Positions 20,204 through 28,936 of a stretch of DNA of 64,000 bases are shown here, one piece after another; positions within the stretch are counted from its first letter, which is position 1, and each line of letters opens with the position of its first letter. The DNA lies in contig NWQQ01000017.1 of the NCBI GenBank assembly GCA_002798255.1, forward strand, positions 62,001 to 126,000, in the 5' to 3' direction. The stretch is from Lysobacteraceae bacterium NML95-0200. GTDB taxonomy: Bacteria > Pseudomonadota > Gammaproteobacteria > Xanthomonadales > Xanthomonadaceae. The notes beneath the pieces are model-generated. The model was not told where the DNA came from. It made no database searches and worked only from the letters and a program-made list of their open reading frames with translations. Made by a program: the position numbers and the translations under genes.

Positions 20204-21370
20204 ATGCTGGTTTGTAACTTCACCCCGTTTGATACCTGGTTTTTTCGCGAATCGCGCCCGCATGGCAGTATCGGCAGCAACGAGCTGGGCAGTGTTTTCC
20301 CGCCGCCGGTGCGCACCTTGGCTGGCGCGCTGCGCACCCTGATTGGCGATACCTGGCACCAGCGCAACGGCAGCGACTGGCGCAGCTTTAATGAACAAAG
20401 CCCACTGGCTCAGATCATCGGCTTTGGCGATGACCTGGGGTCGCTGCGCCTGCAAGGCCCGTTCATTGCCCTGGATGAAAAGCGCCTTTATCCGGCGCCT
20501 GCCAACCTGATGTGCAAACAGCAGGGCGATACCAAACACTATTTTTTGCTGGAGCTGGGTGCGCCAATGCAGTGTGACTTGGGCAGAGTGCGTCTGCCGC
20601 AGTTTCCTTCCAAGGTCGATGGCTTGGAGGAGCTGGCCGGTAGCGCCCCGGTAGAAAACGCTTGGCTTACCCATGCCGGTATGCAAGCCGTGCTGAATGG
20701 CAACGCCCCCGAGCCCGGCGATGTCATCGAAAGCAACCAGCTATTCCAGCAAGAGCCGCGCCTTGGCATTGGCCGTGACAACAGCAGCCACTTCGTAAAA
20801 GATGGCCTGCTCTACCAAACCCGCCATCTGCGCCTGCAGCCGGGTGTAAGTGTGCAACTGTATCTACACGGGCTGCAGGATGCCAGCCTATTGCCCGAGC
20901 GCAGCGTTATCCGCCTGGGGGGCGAAGGCCGTCAGGCTGCACTGCAAGTCAGCCGCCAGAACCAGATGGAATTGCCACAAGCCAAGGTCACGTCCAAGAG
21001 CTGTGCCGTGCTGTATGCGCTGACTCCCATGCCTTGCGCCGATGGCCTGCCAGCGGGGATTCCGCAAGGCTTCCAAGCGGTCAAGCACAACGAAGCCGAT
21101 GTTTGGGAAGGCCGCCTCAACGGCCAATCCTTGCGCATTCTTGCCGTGGCCTGTCCGCGTGTGCTGCGTGAAGGCGGCTGGGATTTGGCCAGCCATAAAG
21201 CCCGCCCGGTGCAAAGCCTGCTGGCGCCCGGCAGCGTGCTGTATGTGGAAAGCACCGACAACAGCCCGCTCAAAATCGACAAATTGACCACCGCCGATGC
21301 CGATGCCGATGCCACCGGCCGCAGCCAGTTCCTGGCAGGCGTTCTGAAACCCTCTTGCCAATATCCATGA
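20204..21370 (+). CDS. cmr3: type III-B RAMP protein Cmr3
   Basis: A 388-residue Cas5-like subunit that binds the crRNA 5' tag next to Cas10. The start MLVCNFTPFDTWFFRESRPH is the family signature, followed by FPPPVRTLAGALRTLIGD. The ATG is three bases after the cmr2 stop. The C-terminus (ADADADATGRSQFLAGVLKP) fits the family apart from a short alanine-aspartate repeat. Bases 21355-21370 also contain a short ATG-led frame, but the good ribosome binding site belongs to cmr4 at 21388. Confidence 0.93.
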   Translation: MLVCNFTPFDTWFFRESRPHGSIGSNELGSVFPPPVRTLAGALRTLIGDTWHQRNGSDWRSFNEQSPLAQIIGFGDDLGSLRLQGPFIALDEKRLYPAPANLMCKQQGDTKHYFLLELGAPMQCDLGRVRLPQFPSKVDGLEELAGSAPVENAWLTHAGMQAVLNGNAPEPGDVIESNQLFQQEPRLGIGRDNSSHFVKDGLLYQTRHLRLQPGVSVQLYLHGLQDASLLPERSVIRLGGEGRQAALQVSRQNQMELPQAKVTSKSCAVLYALTPMPCADGLPAGIPQGFQAVKHNEADVWEGRLNGQSLRILAVACPRVLREGGWDLASHKARPVQSLLAPGSVLYVESTDNSPLKIDKLTTADADADATGRSQFLAGVLKPSCQYP

Positions 21371-21387
21371 CTGACAAGGAAACCATC

Positions 21388-22278
21388 ATGTCCAATCAAT
21401 CCGCATTGCTGCTGCTCACTACCGAAACCGCCCTGCATGCCGGTACGGGTCAATCTGTTTCAGGCATTGACCTGCCCATCCAGCGCGAAGTCCACACCGG
21501 TTGGCCTTGTGTCTATGGCTCCTCCGTCAAAGGGGCATTGCGCGCCCATGCTTTCCACCATGAAACCGGCAAAGACTACGCTGTGGAATTGTTTGGCCCC
21601 GAACTTGGCCGCACCTTGGGCGAAGGAGAAGGCCATGCCGGCGCCCTGCTGATTGGCGACGCCCTGCTGCTGGCTTTGCCGGTACGTTCCCTGCAAAGCG
21701 CCTTCAAATGGGTCACTTGCCCGCAAGCGGTCGAGCGTTTCTTCAAGCACGCCGAACGTCTTGGCCTGCAAGTTGATGCAGTGAAAGTTTCCAAGCCCGA
21801 CAAAGATGCAGCCTTCGGCAATGGTGAAGGCACGTTGTTCCTGCAAGAGTTCCGCTTTGAGCAAACCGGCAACGAAGCCATCAATACGCTGGCGCAAACG
21901 CTTGCGCAAATGAGCGGTGGTGCTCTGCAACAAGAGGCATTGCAACAGCAATTGGTCATTGTCCACGACGATATCTTTACTTTCTTGAGCCAAAATGCCA
22001 CCGCCGTCAATGCCCATATCGCCATTGATGCACAAACCAAAACCGTCAAAGACGGCGCACTCTGGTACGAAGAAACCCTGCCGCCGGAAACCATCCTCTA
22101 TGTACCGCTGACCGCCACCGCATCCCGCAAGCGTGGTAGCAACAAAAGCGCTGCCGAAGTGCTGGCATGCTTTGAAACCCTGCTGCCTGCTGGCAACAAC
22201 TGGCTGCAATTGGGGGGCAATGAAACCACTGGCATGGGCTGGTGCCGCGTGGGTATCAACAAGGGACAGCAAGTCTGA
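21388..22278 (+). CDS. cmr4: type III-B RAMP protein Cmr4
   Basis: A 296-residue backbone subunit (Cas7 family) that in other Cmr complexes cuts target RNA at 6-nt steps using a loop aspartate. The family start is present (LLLTTETALHAGTGQSVSGIDLPIQREVHTG), with the aspartate of GIDLPIQRE in the expected loop, and GSSVKGALRAHAF follows. The C-terminal GGNETTGMGWCRV is the RAMP glycine loop. ATG 21388 has AAGGA seven bases upstream; the frame also contains an earlier ATG at 21367 overlapping cmr3. Confidence 0.93.
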   Translation: MSNQSALLLLTTETALHAGTGQSVSGIDLPIQREVHTGWPCVYGSSVKGALRAHAFHHETGKDYAVELFGPELGRTLGEGEGHAGALLIGDALLLALPVRSLQSAFKWVTCPQAVERFFKHAERLGLQVDAVKVSKPDKDAAFGNGEGTLFLQEFRFEQTGNEAINTLAQTLAQMSGGALQQEALQQQLVIVHDDIFTFLSQNATAVNAHIAIDAQTKTVKDGALWYEETLPPETILYVPLTATASRKRGSNKSAAEVLACFETLLPAGNNWLQLGGNETTGMGWCRVGINKGQQV

Positions 22279-22289
22279 GGAGCCACATC

Positions 22290-22694
22290 ATGACCACCCA
22301 AAACCTGCCCACCATGGATCAAGAACGCGCCCGTTTTGCACTGGAGCAGATTGAATTTATTCGCAATAAAGACGCCACCATCCGGGCTGAAGTATACCGC
22401 TATATCAACGGCCTGCCGGCACTTATCCATATGAACGGCCTGGGACAAGCCGCAGCGTTTTACTTCAGCAAAACCGACAGCCACAAGCGCATTTACCAGA
22501 TGCTCGGGCAATGGCTGTGCGGCAAGGACAGTAAAGGCCGCATTTTCAGCAGTAGCAGCGACCTGCTGGCTGCCATCACCCAGTCCGACATGCAGCATTA
22601 CATGGCTGCCCAGAACGAGGCGCAAGCCGTGCTGGAATGGCTGAAGAAATTTGCCGTGGCTCTGCTCGCAACCGAGGAGGCAAAACATGAGTAA
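22290..22694 (+). CDS. cmr5: type III-B small subunit Cmr5
   Basis: A 134-residue all-helical small subunit lining the target RNA in the Cmr complex. The sequence MDQERARFALEQIEFIRNK and LPALIHMNGLGQAAAFYFSK match the Cmr5 family. GAGGAG lies seven bases before ATG 22290. The stop overlaps the cmr6 start by eight bases. Size and operon position between cmr4 and cmr6 are standard. Confidence 0.92.
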   Translation: MTTQNLPTMDQERARFALEQIEFIRNKDATIRAEVYRYINGLPALIHMNGLGQAAAFYFSKTDSHKRIYQMLGQWLCGKDSKGRIFSSSSDLLAAITQSDMQHYMAAQNEAQAVLEWLKKFAVALLATEEAKHE

Positions 22695-23835
22695 ACACCT
22701 GCCGCTATACCAAGGTGCCGATTTCAAAGCTGCACAAGGGCAACATCACGGCCTGAAGTTCGAGCGCTTTTTTGATGCCTATAAAGGTGACTATTCGGAT
22801 ACCGACACCAAGGAACGCACAGACTGGCTGAATGAGTTTTGCAACAAGAGCATTGGTAATAGTCAGGCCTTGCAGGCCAAAGCCCTGCAACTGCGGCAAC
22901 TGGCGGAATCCCGCAGTGGTGAGGCGCGCATCTATCACTGCGCAGGCAACTTTGTCACCGGCCTTGGCAACCCGCACCCGCTGAAAAACGGTTTCCTTTG
23001 GCACCCCACCCTCGGCACCCCCTACCTGCCCGGCAGCGCGGTCAAAGGCTTGCTGCGTGCGGTGATTGAAACCGCTTATCAAGGTAATGAAGAAGACCGC
23101 AAAGCCCTGCTTAAGCGTTGGTTTGGCACTGCCGAAAAGGGCGAGGTGGCAGAACACAGCGGCAGCTTTGTTTTTATGGATGCATTACCAGTGGAGCCCT
23201 GCCGATTGCATGTGGAAGTCATGACCCCGCACATGGGCAGGTGGTATGAAAAAGGCGGGAAAAACCCGCTCGCTGCCGATACCCAGCCCGGTGATTGGCA
23301 TATCCCTGTGCCTATCAACTACTTGACCACCCGCAATATCAAACTGCAATTTGCCATCCTGCCACGCCCTGGCGCAGACGATATCGCCATCCTGAAACAG
23401 GAGCTGCAAGACCTTTGGCAAGCACTCGACCACGGCCTGGAATATCTGGGTGCAGGCGCCAAGACCGCCATTGGTTTTGGCATCATGCAGCGCGATAAAA
23501 AACAGGAAGATGACCTGCAAGAAGACCTGCAAGCGCAACAACGCCAGTCGCAAATGCAAAGCCTGAGCCCGGCCATGCAAGAAATCACTATTATCGAAGG
23601 ACAGTGGCAAGCTCGCCATCAAAAATTGCGGGGTAAAAAAGAAGCCCTCAATGGCACCATTCATAATCAGGCACGTGCACTGGCAAAAAAGGCTCATGAA
23701 TCTATTGAATGGAGTGCAGAAGAAAAGCAGGCCGTGGCACGTCTCATTGAAGAGTGGATTCCCAAGCTGGTCAATAATCTGAATGTCAAGGACATGAGTA
23801 AACAACTGAAATTGGGCACTCTTAAAGGAAGCTGA
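22687..23835 (+). CDS. cmr6: type III-B RAMP protein Cmr6
   Basis: A 382-residue capping RAMP subunit. Family landmarks are NFVTGLGNPHPLKNGFLWHP, LPGSAVKGLLRAVIE and LEYLGAGAKTAIGFGIM, the last being the glycine loop at about 255-272. After it there is an extra charged and glutamine-rich helical tail of about 110 residues (DLQEDLQAQQRQSQMQ, then a lysine-rich coiled stretch) not found in compact Cmr6 proteins. ATG 22687 overlaps the cmr5 stop. It is the last gene before a 106-base gap that holds a palindromic element. Confidence 0.92.
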   Translation: MSKHLPLYQGADFKAAQGQHHGLKFERFFDAYKGDYSDTDTKERTDWLNEFCNKSIGNSQALQAKALQLRQLAESRSGEARIYHCAGNFVTGLGNPHPLKNGFLWHPTLGTPYLPGSAVKGLLRAVIETAYQGNEEDRKALLKRWFGTAEKGEVAEHSGSFVFMDALPVEPCRLHVEVMTPHMGRWYEKGGKNPLAADTQPGDWHIPVPINYLTTRNIKLQFAILPRPGADDIAILKQELQDLWQALDHGLEYLGAGAKTAIGFGIMQRDKKQEDDLQEDLQAQQRQSQMQSLSPAMQEITIIEGQWQARHQKLRGKKEALNGTIHNQARALAKKAHESIEWSAEEKQAVARLIEEWIPKLVNNLNVKDMSKQLKLGTLKGS

Positions 23836-23862
23836 GCCTTGTGGCCGCTTCTTGCTACGAAG

Positions 23863-23887
23863 CCGGGGTGCAATATTGCAACCCCGG
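23863..23887. promoter_or_regulatory. TGCAATATTGCA palindrome (site 2) inside a longer hairpin
   Basis: The 12-bp palindrome at 23869-23880 is flanked by CCGGGG and ACCCCGG, making a near-perfect 25-base inverted repeat. It sits between cmr6 and the ring-nuclease-type gene, 61 bases before the latter's start. It could act as an operator, or as a weak terminator or attenuator; there is no T tract. Confidence 0.6.
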
Positions 23888-23941
23888 TATCGCAGACAGT
23901 ACAGCGCATACTACATACCCAATCCATATCGACAACCGATT

Positions 23942-25153
23942 ATGCAAACTCAAGAGCAACTCCAACCGCACCAATACGCCAAGCGCATTCTGGTCGTAGT
24001 CAGCGGCATGTCCCCGCAAATTCTGACCGAAACCCTGTATGCACTGACCCAGCGCCAGCAGCCGGCTTTTGTGCCTACTGAAGTCCATCTGGTCAGCACC
24101 ACCAGCGGTGCTTGTCGTGCGCGCCTTGCTCTGCTCAAAGATGATGCCCAGTTTTATTGCCTGTGCAATGACTACGGTCTGGATCCGGCCATCTTTACGG
24201 CAGCCAATATCCATACCATCCGCGACGCCCTGGGCAATCCTCTGGACGACATCCGTACCCCGGCGGACAATGAAGCGGCTGCCGACTTCATCACCGGCTT
24301 CATCCGCAAACAGACTGCCAACCCGGAAAGCGCCGTGCATGTTTCAATGGCAGGCGGACGCAAGACCATGGGTTATTACGCCGGCTATGGACTTTCCCTG
24401 TATGGCCGTCCACAAGACCGCCTCTCGCATGTACTGGTTTCCGAAGGCTTTGAAGGCCATCCCGAATTTTACTATCCCACGCCTGCCAGCAAGACCATTT
24501 ATCGTGGTGAGGGTAAGCCTGCCCTTGATGCCCGTGAGGCAGAAGTGGATTTGGCAGAAATCCCGTTTGTGCGCATGCGCGAAGAGTTGCCGGAAAAAGT
24601 GCTTGAAGCAAACCCTTTGCTAAGCGGAAAGCATGGGTTTGCCGATACCGTGCGAGCTGCCGAAGAAGCGCGCCAGCCGCAGCATATTGTGCTTGACATG
24701 GAAAATATGCAGTTCACTTGTAATGATAAACCCTTGAGGTTACCTGCTGTAAGTTTATTGTTTCTATGTTGGCTTGCTCATCGGCAGAAAACGGGGGAAG
24801 AACAGTTGTCCTATGGCAAGCAAAAAGAAGACTTCGAAAAAGAAAGGCAGTCCTTTGAGGAATTTTGTAAAAAATTTGAAAGGCTTGATCAGTATATTGC
24901 ATCCCGAAGAAATGAAAATCAGAAGTCCTGGCTTGGTGATATAGATAGAACAAAAAAGGCATTGAAAAGCAAGTCTTTTGATAGAAACGATATTCAGATA
25001 AGAAAAAATCGTCTTGAAAAAGATATGGCTAGATTGCTTGGCAAGCAGGTTGCTGAAAAAATGGCTCCGAAAAACATAGGTAAATATGGGGAGGCGAGTC
25101 TCTCCATAGTTGACTTTGAAGAAAACTACACAGTAATCCCCCTGCAAGATTGA
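23942..25153 (+). CDS. CARF ring-nuclease-type protein (NE0113/TIGR02584 family) with C-terminal winged-helix-like tail
   Basis: A 403-residue protein. The N-terminal about 210 residues match the NE0113 CRISPR family (annotated as Csm6-type ring nuclease): ILVVVSGMSPQILTETLYAL at about 16-35 and HVSMAGGRKTMGYYAGYGLS at about 134-153. After about residue 250 comes IVLDMENMQFTCNDKPLRLP and LLFLCWLAHRQ, which looks like the start of an OmpR-type winged helix, then a long lysine/glutamate-rich helical insert. The last third is AT-rich compared with its neighbours. No Shine-Dalgarno is seen before ATG 23942. By family knowledge it should bind or degrade cyclic tetra-adenylate; a DNA-binding role is inferred. 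Confidence 0.8.
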   Translation: MQTQEQLQPHQYAKRILVVVSGMSPQILTETLYALTQRQQPAFVPTEVHLVSTTSGACRARLALLKDDAQFYCLCNDYGLDPAIFTAANIHTIRDALGNPLDDIRTPADNEAAADFITGFIRKQTANPESAVHVSMAGGRKTMGYYAGYGLSLYGRPQDRLSHVLVSEGFEGHPEFYYPTPASKTIYRGEGKPALDAREAEVDLAEIPFVRMREELPEKVLEANPLLSGKHGFADTVRAAEEARQPQHIVLDMENMQFTCNDKPLRLPAVSLLFLCWLAHRQKTGEEQLSYGKQKEDFEKERQSFEEFCKKFERLDQYIASRRNENQKSWLGDIDRTKKALKSKSFDRNDIQIRKNRLEKDMARLLGKQVAEKMAPKNIGKYGEASLSIVDFEENYTVIPLQD

Positions 25154-25184
25154 CCTTGCTGGCTCCTTGAATCAGGAAAAAATA

Positions 25185-26363
25185 ATGACCACACTAATCA
25201 GCCTGCTTGGGAAAAGCCAGCTTGATTCAAAAAGCGGCTATCGCCCGGCCAACTATCGGCTTCCTGACGGCAGCATCCATCCATCCCCCTACTTTGGAAT
25301 GGCACTGGCAAAGAATATCAAAGCTAACAAGCTGGTTCTTGTCGGCACCAGTGGCAGCATGTGGGATGTGTTTTTTGACCATCAAGGCAGTGATGATGAA
25401 GCCCTGCTGTCCCTGGTCGATGCGGTCAGGGACAGCAAAGTGACAGCGGAAATGCTCGCCATCCATCGCGAATATCTCAGCCAGAAGCTGGGGATGGAGG
25501 TCAAGTGCCTGATTATCCCGCATGCCCGCAACCAGGATGAGCAGGTACTTGTTTTGACGGAACTTGCCAAAGTGGTGAAATCCGGCGAGAAAGTCGTTCT
25601 GGATGTTACCCATGGATTCCGTCACCTTCCGATGCTGGCATTGGTGGCTGCACGTTATCTTGCCCATGTTAAAAAAGTGACGGTGCAGGATGTTTATTAC
25701 GGCGCACTGGAAATGACCGACACAAATACTGGAGAAACGCCAGTGCTGAATCTTGGCGGCATGCTTGAAATGCTCGACTGGGTAGAGGCGCTGGCAGCCT
25801 ATGAAAACAGCGGTGACTATGGAGTGTTCGCTCCATTGTTTACAGCAGATGGCATGCCTGAGCAGCAAGCAAGATTGCTTTCGAAGGCGGCTTTTTTCGA
25901 GCGCACCCACAACCCGGAAAATGCCAAACAAAGCCTTACTGGTGCCATAAAAGATGTCCAGGGACACTCCGGCACACTGGGGAGGCTTTTCAGCCACCAT
26001 TTGAGTGAGAATGTTGGATGGTTCAGAAAAGGCCAGCGTCCGGAATGGGAGTTGGCTTTGGCGGATCGTTATCTGGAACGCAGGGACTATTTGCGCGCAA
26101 TTACCTATATGTTCGAAAGCTATATTTCACACTCTGTGCGGCAAGATGGCAGCAACGCCGTCAATGAATTTGAATGTCGTGAAAAAGCGCTCGGTAGAAT
26201 CAGGGAAAGCGACAATCAGCAATTCAGATTGCTTTCCAATTTGCGCAACGCTATGGCGCATGGTGTCCGTCAGAGGGACAAAACCATAGAAAAGCTTCTG
26301 GGTGATGAAGACTCCCTGGACAAGGAATTGAAAAAATTGCGAAAGGTGCTTTTCAAGCATTAG
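25185..26363 (+). CDS. CARF-HEPN ribonuclease (Csx1/Csx2, TM1812 family)
   Basis: A 392-residue type III accessory effector. The CARF half (about 1-185) contains the DxTHG motif of the TM1812 family, DVTHGFRHLP at about 140-149. The C-terminal half is helical and carries a HEPN RNase motif Rx4H as RNAMAH at about 354-359. By family knowledge cyclic oligoadenylate binding activates non-specific RNA cleavage. ATG 25185 is chosen because AGGAAA lies about seven bases upstream; the frame is also open from TTG 25167. It follows the ring-nuclease gene by 31 bases and ends the plus-strand operon. Confidence 0.87.
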   Translation: MTTLISLLGKSQLDSKSGYRPANYRLPDGSIHPSPYFGMALAKNIKANKLVLVGTSGSMWDVFFDHQGSDDEALLSLVDAVRDSKVTAEMLAIHREYLSQKLGMEVKCLIIPHARNQDEQVLVLTELAKVVKSGEKVVLDVTHGFRHLPMLALVAARYLAHVKKVTVQDVYYGALEMTDTNTGETPVLNLGGMLEMLDWVEALAAYENSGDYGVFAPLFTADGMPEQQARLLSKAAFFERTHNPENAKQSLTGAIKDVQGHSGTLGRLFSHHLSENVGWFRKGQRPEWELALADRYLERRDYLRAITYMFESYISHSVRQDGSNAVNEFECREKALGRIRESDNQQFRLLSNLRNAMAHGVRQRDKTIEKLLGDEDSLDKELKKLRKVLFKH

Positions 26364-26420
26364 CCTGTCCCGGGTGAGCTCGGTTTCTGGTGAGGCTGGA
26401 TTGGCAGGGCGGATGGTGGT

Positions 26421-26454
26421 TTCCGATTTTCCTGCCTTGGCAGGAAAATCGGAA
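26421..26454. terminator. bidirectional hairpin terminator
   Basis: A 16-bp perfect stem (TTCCGATTTTCCTGCC and its complement) with a two-base TT loop lies between the convergent CARF-HEPN and Fic genes. It is A-rich upstream and could stop transcription from both sides. Confidence 0.65.
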
Positions 26455-26476
26455 AGACTGGCGTTGTTTGAGCAAA

Positions 26477-27595
26477 TCAAGTCAGCTTGCTTAATACATA
26501 GCGAGTGCTGCGCCCGGCATTGATTTTTTGCAGGATGCCGCGTGCTACCAGGTCATTGATATCACGCAGGGCAGTATCGGCCGAGCATTTGGCCAATGCT
26601 GCCCATTTGCGGTTGGTCAGGTGGCTGTCCAGACCCTCAAGCAGTTTGCCCAGAACTTTGGCTTGCCTTGGATTGAGTGGTTGTGTGCCCCATTGCTGCC
26701 AAAAGCGGGCACGACCAAGGCTGGCATCGACCGCGATATGTGCTTGCTCGATGGCGCATTGCAATGCTTGCAAGAACCATTGCAGCCAGGCGGTGACATC
26801 CATCGTGCCTTTTTGGGTGTGTTCGAGTATTTGGTAATAGCTTTTGCGCTCGCGCTGAATCTGTGCCGACAGGCTGTAAAAGCGCTGCGGGCTGCCATCG
26901 GCGCGTGCCAGCAGCAAATCTCCAATGGCGCGGGCAATGCGGCCATTGCCATCATCAAAGGGATGCAGGGTGACAAACCATAGATGCGCCAGCGCGGCCT
27001 TTATCAGTGCTGGCTCTGGTGTTTTTGCATTCATCCAGCCGAGAAACTGCTGCATCTGTGCCTGTAAATACTGGGCGGGCGGAGCTTCAAAATGCACTTT
27101 TTGCCGCCCGTATGCACCAGAAACCACTTGCATTGGACCATTGGCATCATCGCGCCACTGGGCTACCCGGATTTTGTTGAGCCCGGAATAGCCGCTAGGA
27201 AATAACGCCGCATGCCAGCCCATGAGTCGAGCTTCATCCAGTGGCGCTGTGCAGTTGCTGGTGGCATCCAGCACCATGCTGACCAAGCCGTCCACATGTC
27301 GGTCTATTGGCGCAAGCGCCCCAATATCCACGCCCAGACGGCGAGCGATGCTGGAGCGGACGGAATTTGCCTGCAACAGCTCACCTTCGATTTCACTGGT
27401 TTTCATCGCTTCCTGGGTGAGCGCAGTGAGCGTGGCCTCATCGCGCAAGGCAAGCCCGGCATCGGTCAAACGCCCGATTAGCAAGCCTTGCGCCTGACTC
27501 ACTTCAGCCAATGGCGTTGCCAGTGCCGCTAGGTCATAGCGCCAGTTGGGCCAGTCTTCGGCTTGCCAGATATAGTTGTAATCGCCGCATTTCAT
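26477..27595 (-). CDS. Fic-family protein (AMPylase type), in CRISPR island
   Basis: A 372-residue Fic protein. The complete active-site motif HPFDDGNGRIAR is at about 211-222. An N-terminal inhibitory helix motif (T-x3-E-G in TSEIEG, 66-71) indicates a self-inhibited class. A C-terminal winged-helix segment (TNRKWAALAKCSADTALRDI, then LVARGILQ) suggests DNA binding. Such proteins usually transfer AMP to partner proteins; the target is unknown. ATG 27595 (MKCGDYNYIW) was chosen because the family N-terminus starts there; the frame is open another 189 bases upstream. It lies between the cmr operon and the cas1-cas2 operon. Confidence 0.85.
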   Translation of the reverse strand: MKCGDYNYIWQAEDWPNWRYDLAALATPLAEVSQAQGLLIGRLTDAGLALRDEATLTALTQEAMKTSEIEGELLQANSVRSSIARRLGVDIGALAPIDRHVDGLVSMVLDATSNCTAPLDEARLMGWHAALFPSGYSGLNKIRVAQWRDDANGPMQVVSGAYGRQKVHFEAPPAQYLQAQMQQFLGWMNAKTPEPALIKAALAHLWFVTLHPFDDGNGRIARAIGDLLLARADGSPQRFYSLSAQIQRERKSYYQILEHTQKGTMDVTAWLQWFLQALQCAIEQAHIAVDASLGRARFWQQWGTQPLNPRQAKVLGKLLEGLDSHLTNRKWAALAKCSADTALRDINDLVARGILQKINAGRSTRYVLSKLT

Positions 27596-27674
27596 GCGGT
27601 GATTGTCTGACTTATTCACCGCATGAGCAAATCCGGGCGTAAGCGCCTGTTGAAGCCCTGCCTGTGTTTTGTGG

Positions 27675-28010
27675 CTATGGCTTTTGCAAAGTCGTGGGTA
27701 TTTGCTGGAAGCCTTGCAGCTTCTGCATGGGAGGCAGTCCCAGATCAACAATGCCCCGGTCGTTGGCAATCTGTCCGGCAACATAGATTGGGCTGCCTTG
27801 CCGTAGCCGATACATCACGACATTTTGAGCCGAGGCTTTGGCTTCGTGGCGGAGTTGTTGAAGCAACTGCGCAGCACTTTCGGCATTGCCCTGATGCAGA
27901 TAGAGAGACTCCAGTAGCATCTGCGCCTGCTTGCGAATCAGGCGATGCACTCGCCGCCCCAATCTGCTGCCCTTGATGTCGTAACTTAGAAAATACCAGC
28001 CTGGCTGCAT
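27675..28010 (-). CDS. divergent Cas2-like protein (second copy)
   Basis: A 111-residue protein. The start QPGWYFLSYDIKGSRLGRRV has the beta strand and YDI aspartate of Cas2, but the sequence then differs from the standard fold: VHRLIRKQAQMLLESLYLHQ is helical and DRGIVDLGLPP is near the end. Its start overlaps the cas1 3' end by 25 bases and it is the third gene of the minus-strand adaptation operon. A Cas2-type structural role in spacer integration is likely from position. A divergent or non-catalytic variant is possible. Confidence 0.7.
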   Translation of the reverse strand: MQPGWYFLSYDIKGSRLGRRVHRLIRKQAQMLLESLYLHQGNAESAAQLLQQLRHEAKASAQNVVMYRLRQGSPIYVAGQIANDRGIVDLGLPPMQKLQGFQQIPTTLQKP

Positions 28011-28936
28011 GGCGGAGTCTCCTCAATTTGCTGTAAATGCCGACTGAAAAGCCGGGCATAGCGGCGCAGTCTGCGTTGGATGATGGTCATGTTTTTCTGC
28101 CAGAGCCGATAGAAGATTTCCCGCCCTTGTTTGCCCATCATGCAACCGCCATTGGCGGTTGAAAAATGCCGCAAGTCCAGATGCCCCTGATTGAATTGCT
28201 GCACCACCCATTGCTCCAGAGCCGGCCGCAGGGGCTCCATCAAGTCACAAGCCAGCGACTGTCGCCCCGGAGTCAATGTGTGATAGAAGCCTAGCCAGGG
28301 GTCTAGCCCGTGAACCAGGCATTGGCGCACGGCTTCATGGTGCGTCAGTGTTGCGCTCAATGAGAGCACGGCATTAACCGGGTCGGGCGGTGGCCTGCGT
28401 TCGCGGCGAACAAAGCCAAGTTCGGGGCGTAACTGTTGCTTCCAATGGCTGAACATGATGCGTTGGGCAATGCCTTCGTGCCCACGAAGAACATCCAGGC
28501 GCTGTGCATTGGCAGCGGCATGCCATTGCTCGCGCAAGGTTTGATGCAGCGCTTTATCGGCATGGCTTCGGGTGCAGTGGATGGATAGCAAAATCTTGTG
28601 CAGTACCAGACGTTTGGAAAGATTGAAGGCCAACTCTGGATCGGTGCTGATGCGGTATTGAGCTACACGGCGTTGCGCCTGACGCAAATGGTTGGCATGG
28701 ATGGCAAAAGAATGCTCGCTATAGCGCTGGTTGAGCACGACGAAGTCAATGCCAAAGCGCTGGCATTGTCCTATCAGCTTGGTGTCGATATTCACCCCAT
28801 GCTGGCAGATGATCCTGCCAATTCGGCGCATTGGCAGCGAGCGTGTGGTTAGCTCCTTGTGGCGGATAATCAAGCACTCCCCCTCATAGGTTAGCGAAAA
28901 ACCTTTGCGGTCAAGTATCAGGTCTGCCACGCTCAC
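27986..28936 (-). CDS. cas1: CRISPR integrase Cas1
   Basis: A 316-residue integrase of new spacers. Metal-binding residues are all in place: E154 in GHEGIAQRIMF, H219 in GLDPWLGFYH, and the acidic D231/E234 in LACDLMEPLRP. DPVNAVLSLSATL is the family signature. The start is GTG 28936, overlapping the upstream cas2 stop (GTGA); GTG 28930 is a credible alternative because GGAG lies five bases before it. The ATG-led frame extends 51 bases further but inside the cas2 gene. Adaptation genes are separated from the cmr genes by the Fic gene and run in the opposite direction. Confidence 0.93.
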   Translation of the reverse strand: MSVADLILDRKGFSLTYEGECLIIRHKELTTRSLPMRRIGRIICQHGVNIDTKLIGQCQRFGIDFVVLNQRYSEHSFAIHANHLRQAQRRVAQYRISTDPELAFNLSKRLVLHKILLSIHCTRSHADKALHQTLREQWHAAANAQRLDVLRGHEGIAQRIMFSHWKQQLRPELGFVRRERRPPPDPVNAVLSLSATLTHHEAVRQCLVHGLDPWLGFYHTLTPGRQSLACDLMEPLRPALEQWVVQQFNQGHLDLRHFSTANGGCMMGKQGREIFYRLWQKNMTIIQRRLRRYARLFSRHLQQIEETPPCSQAGIF

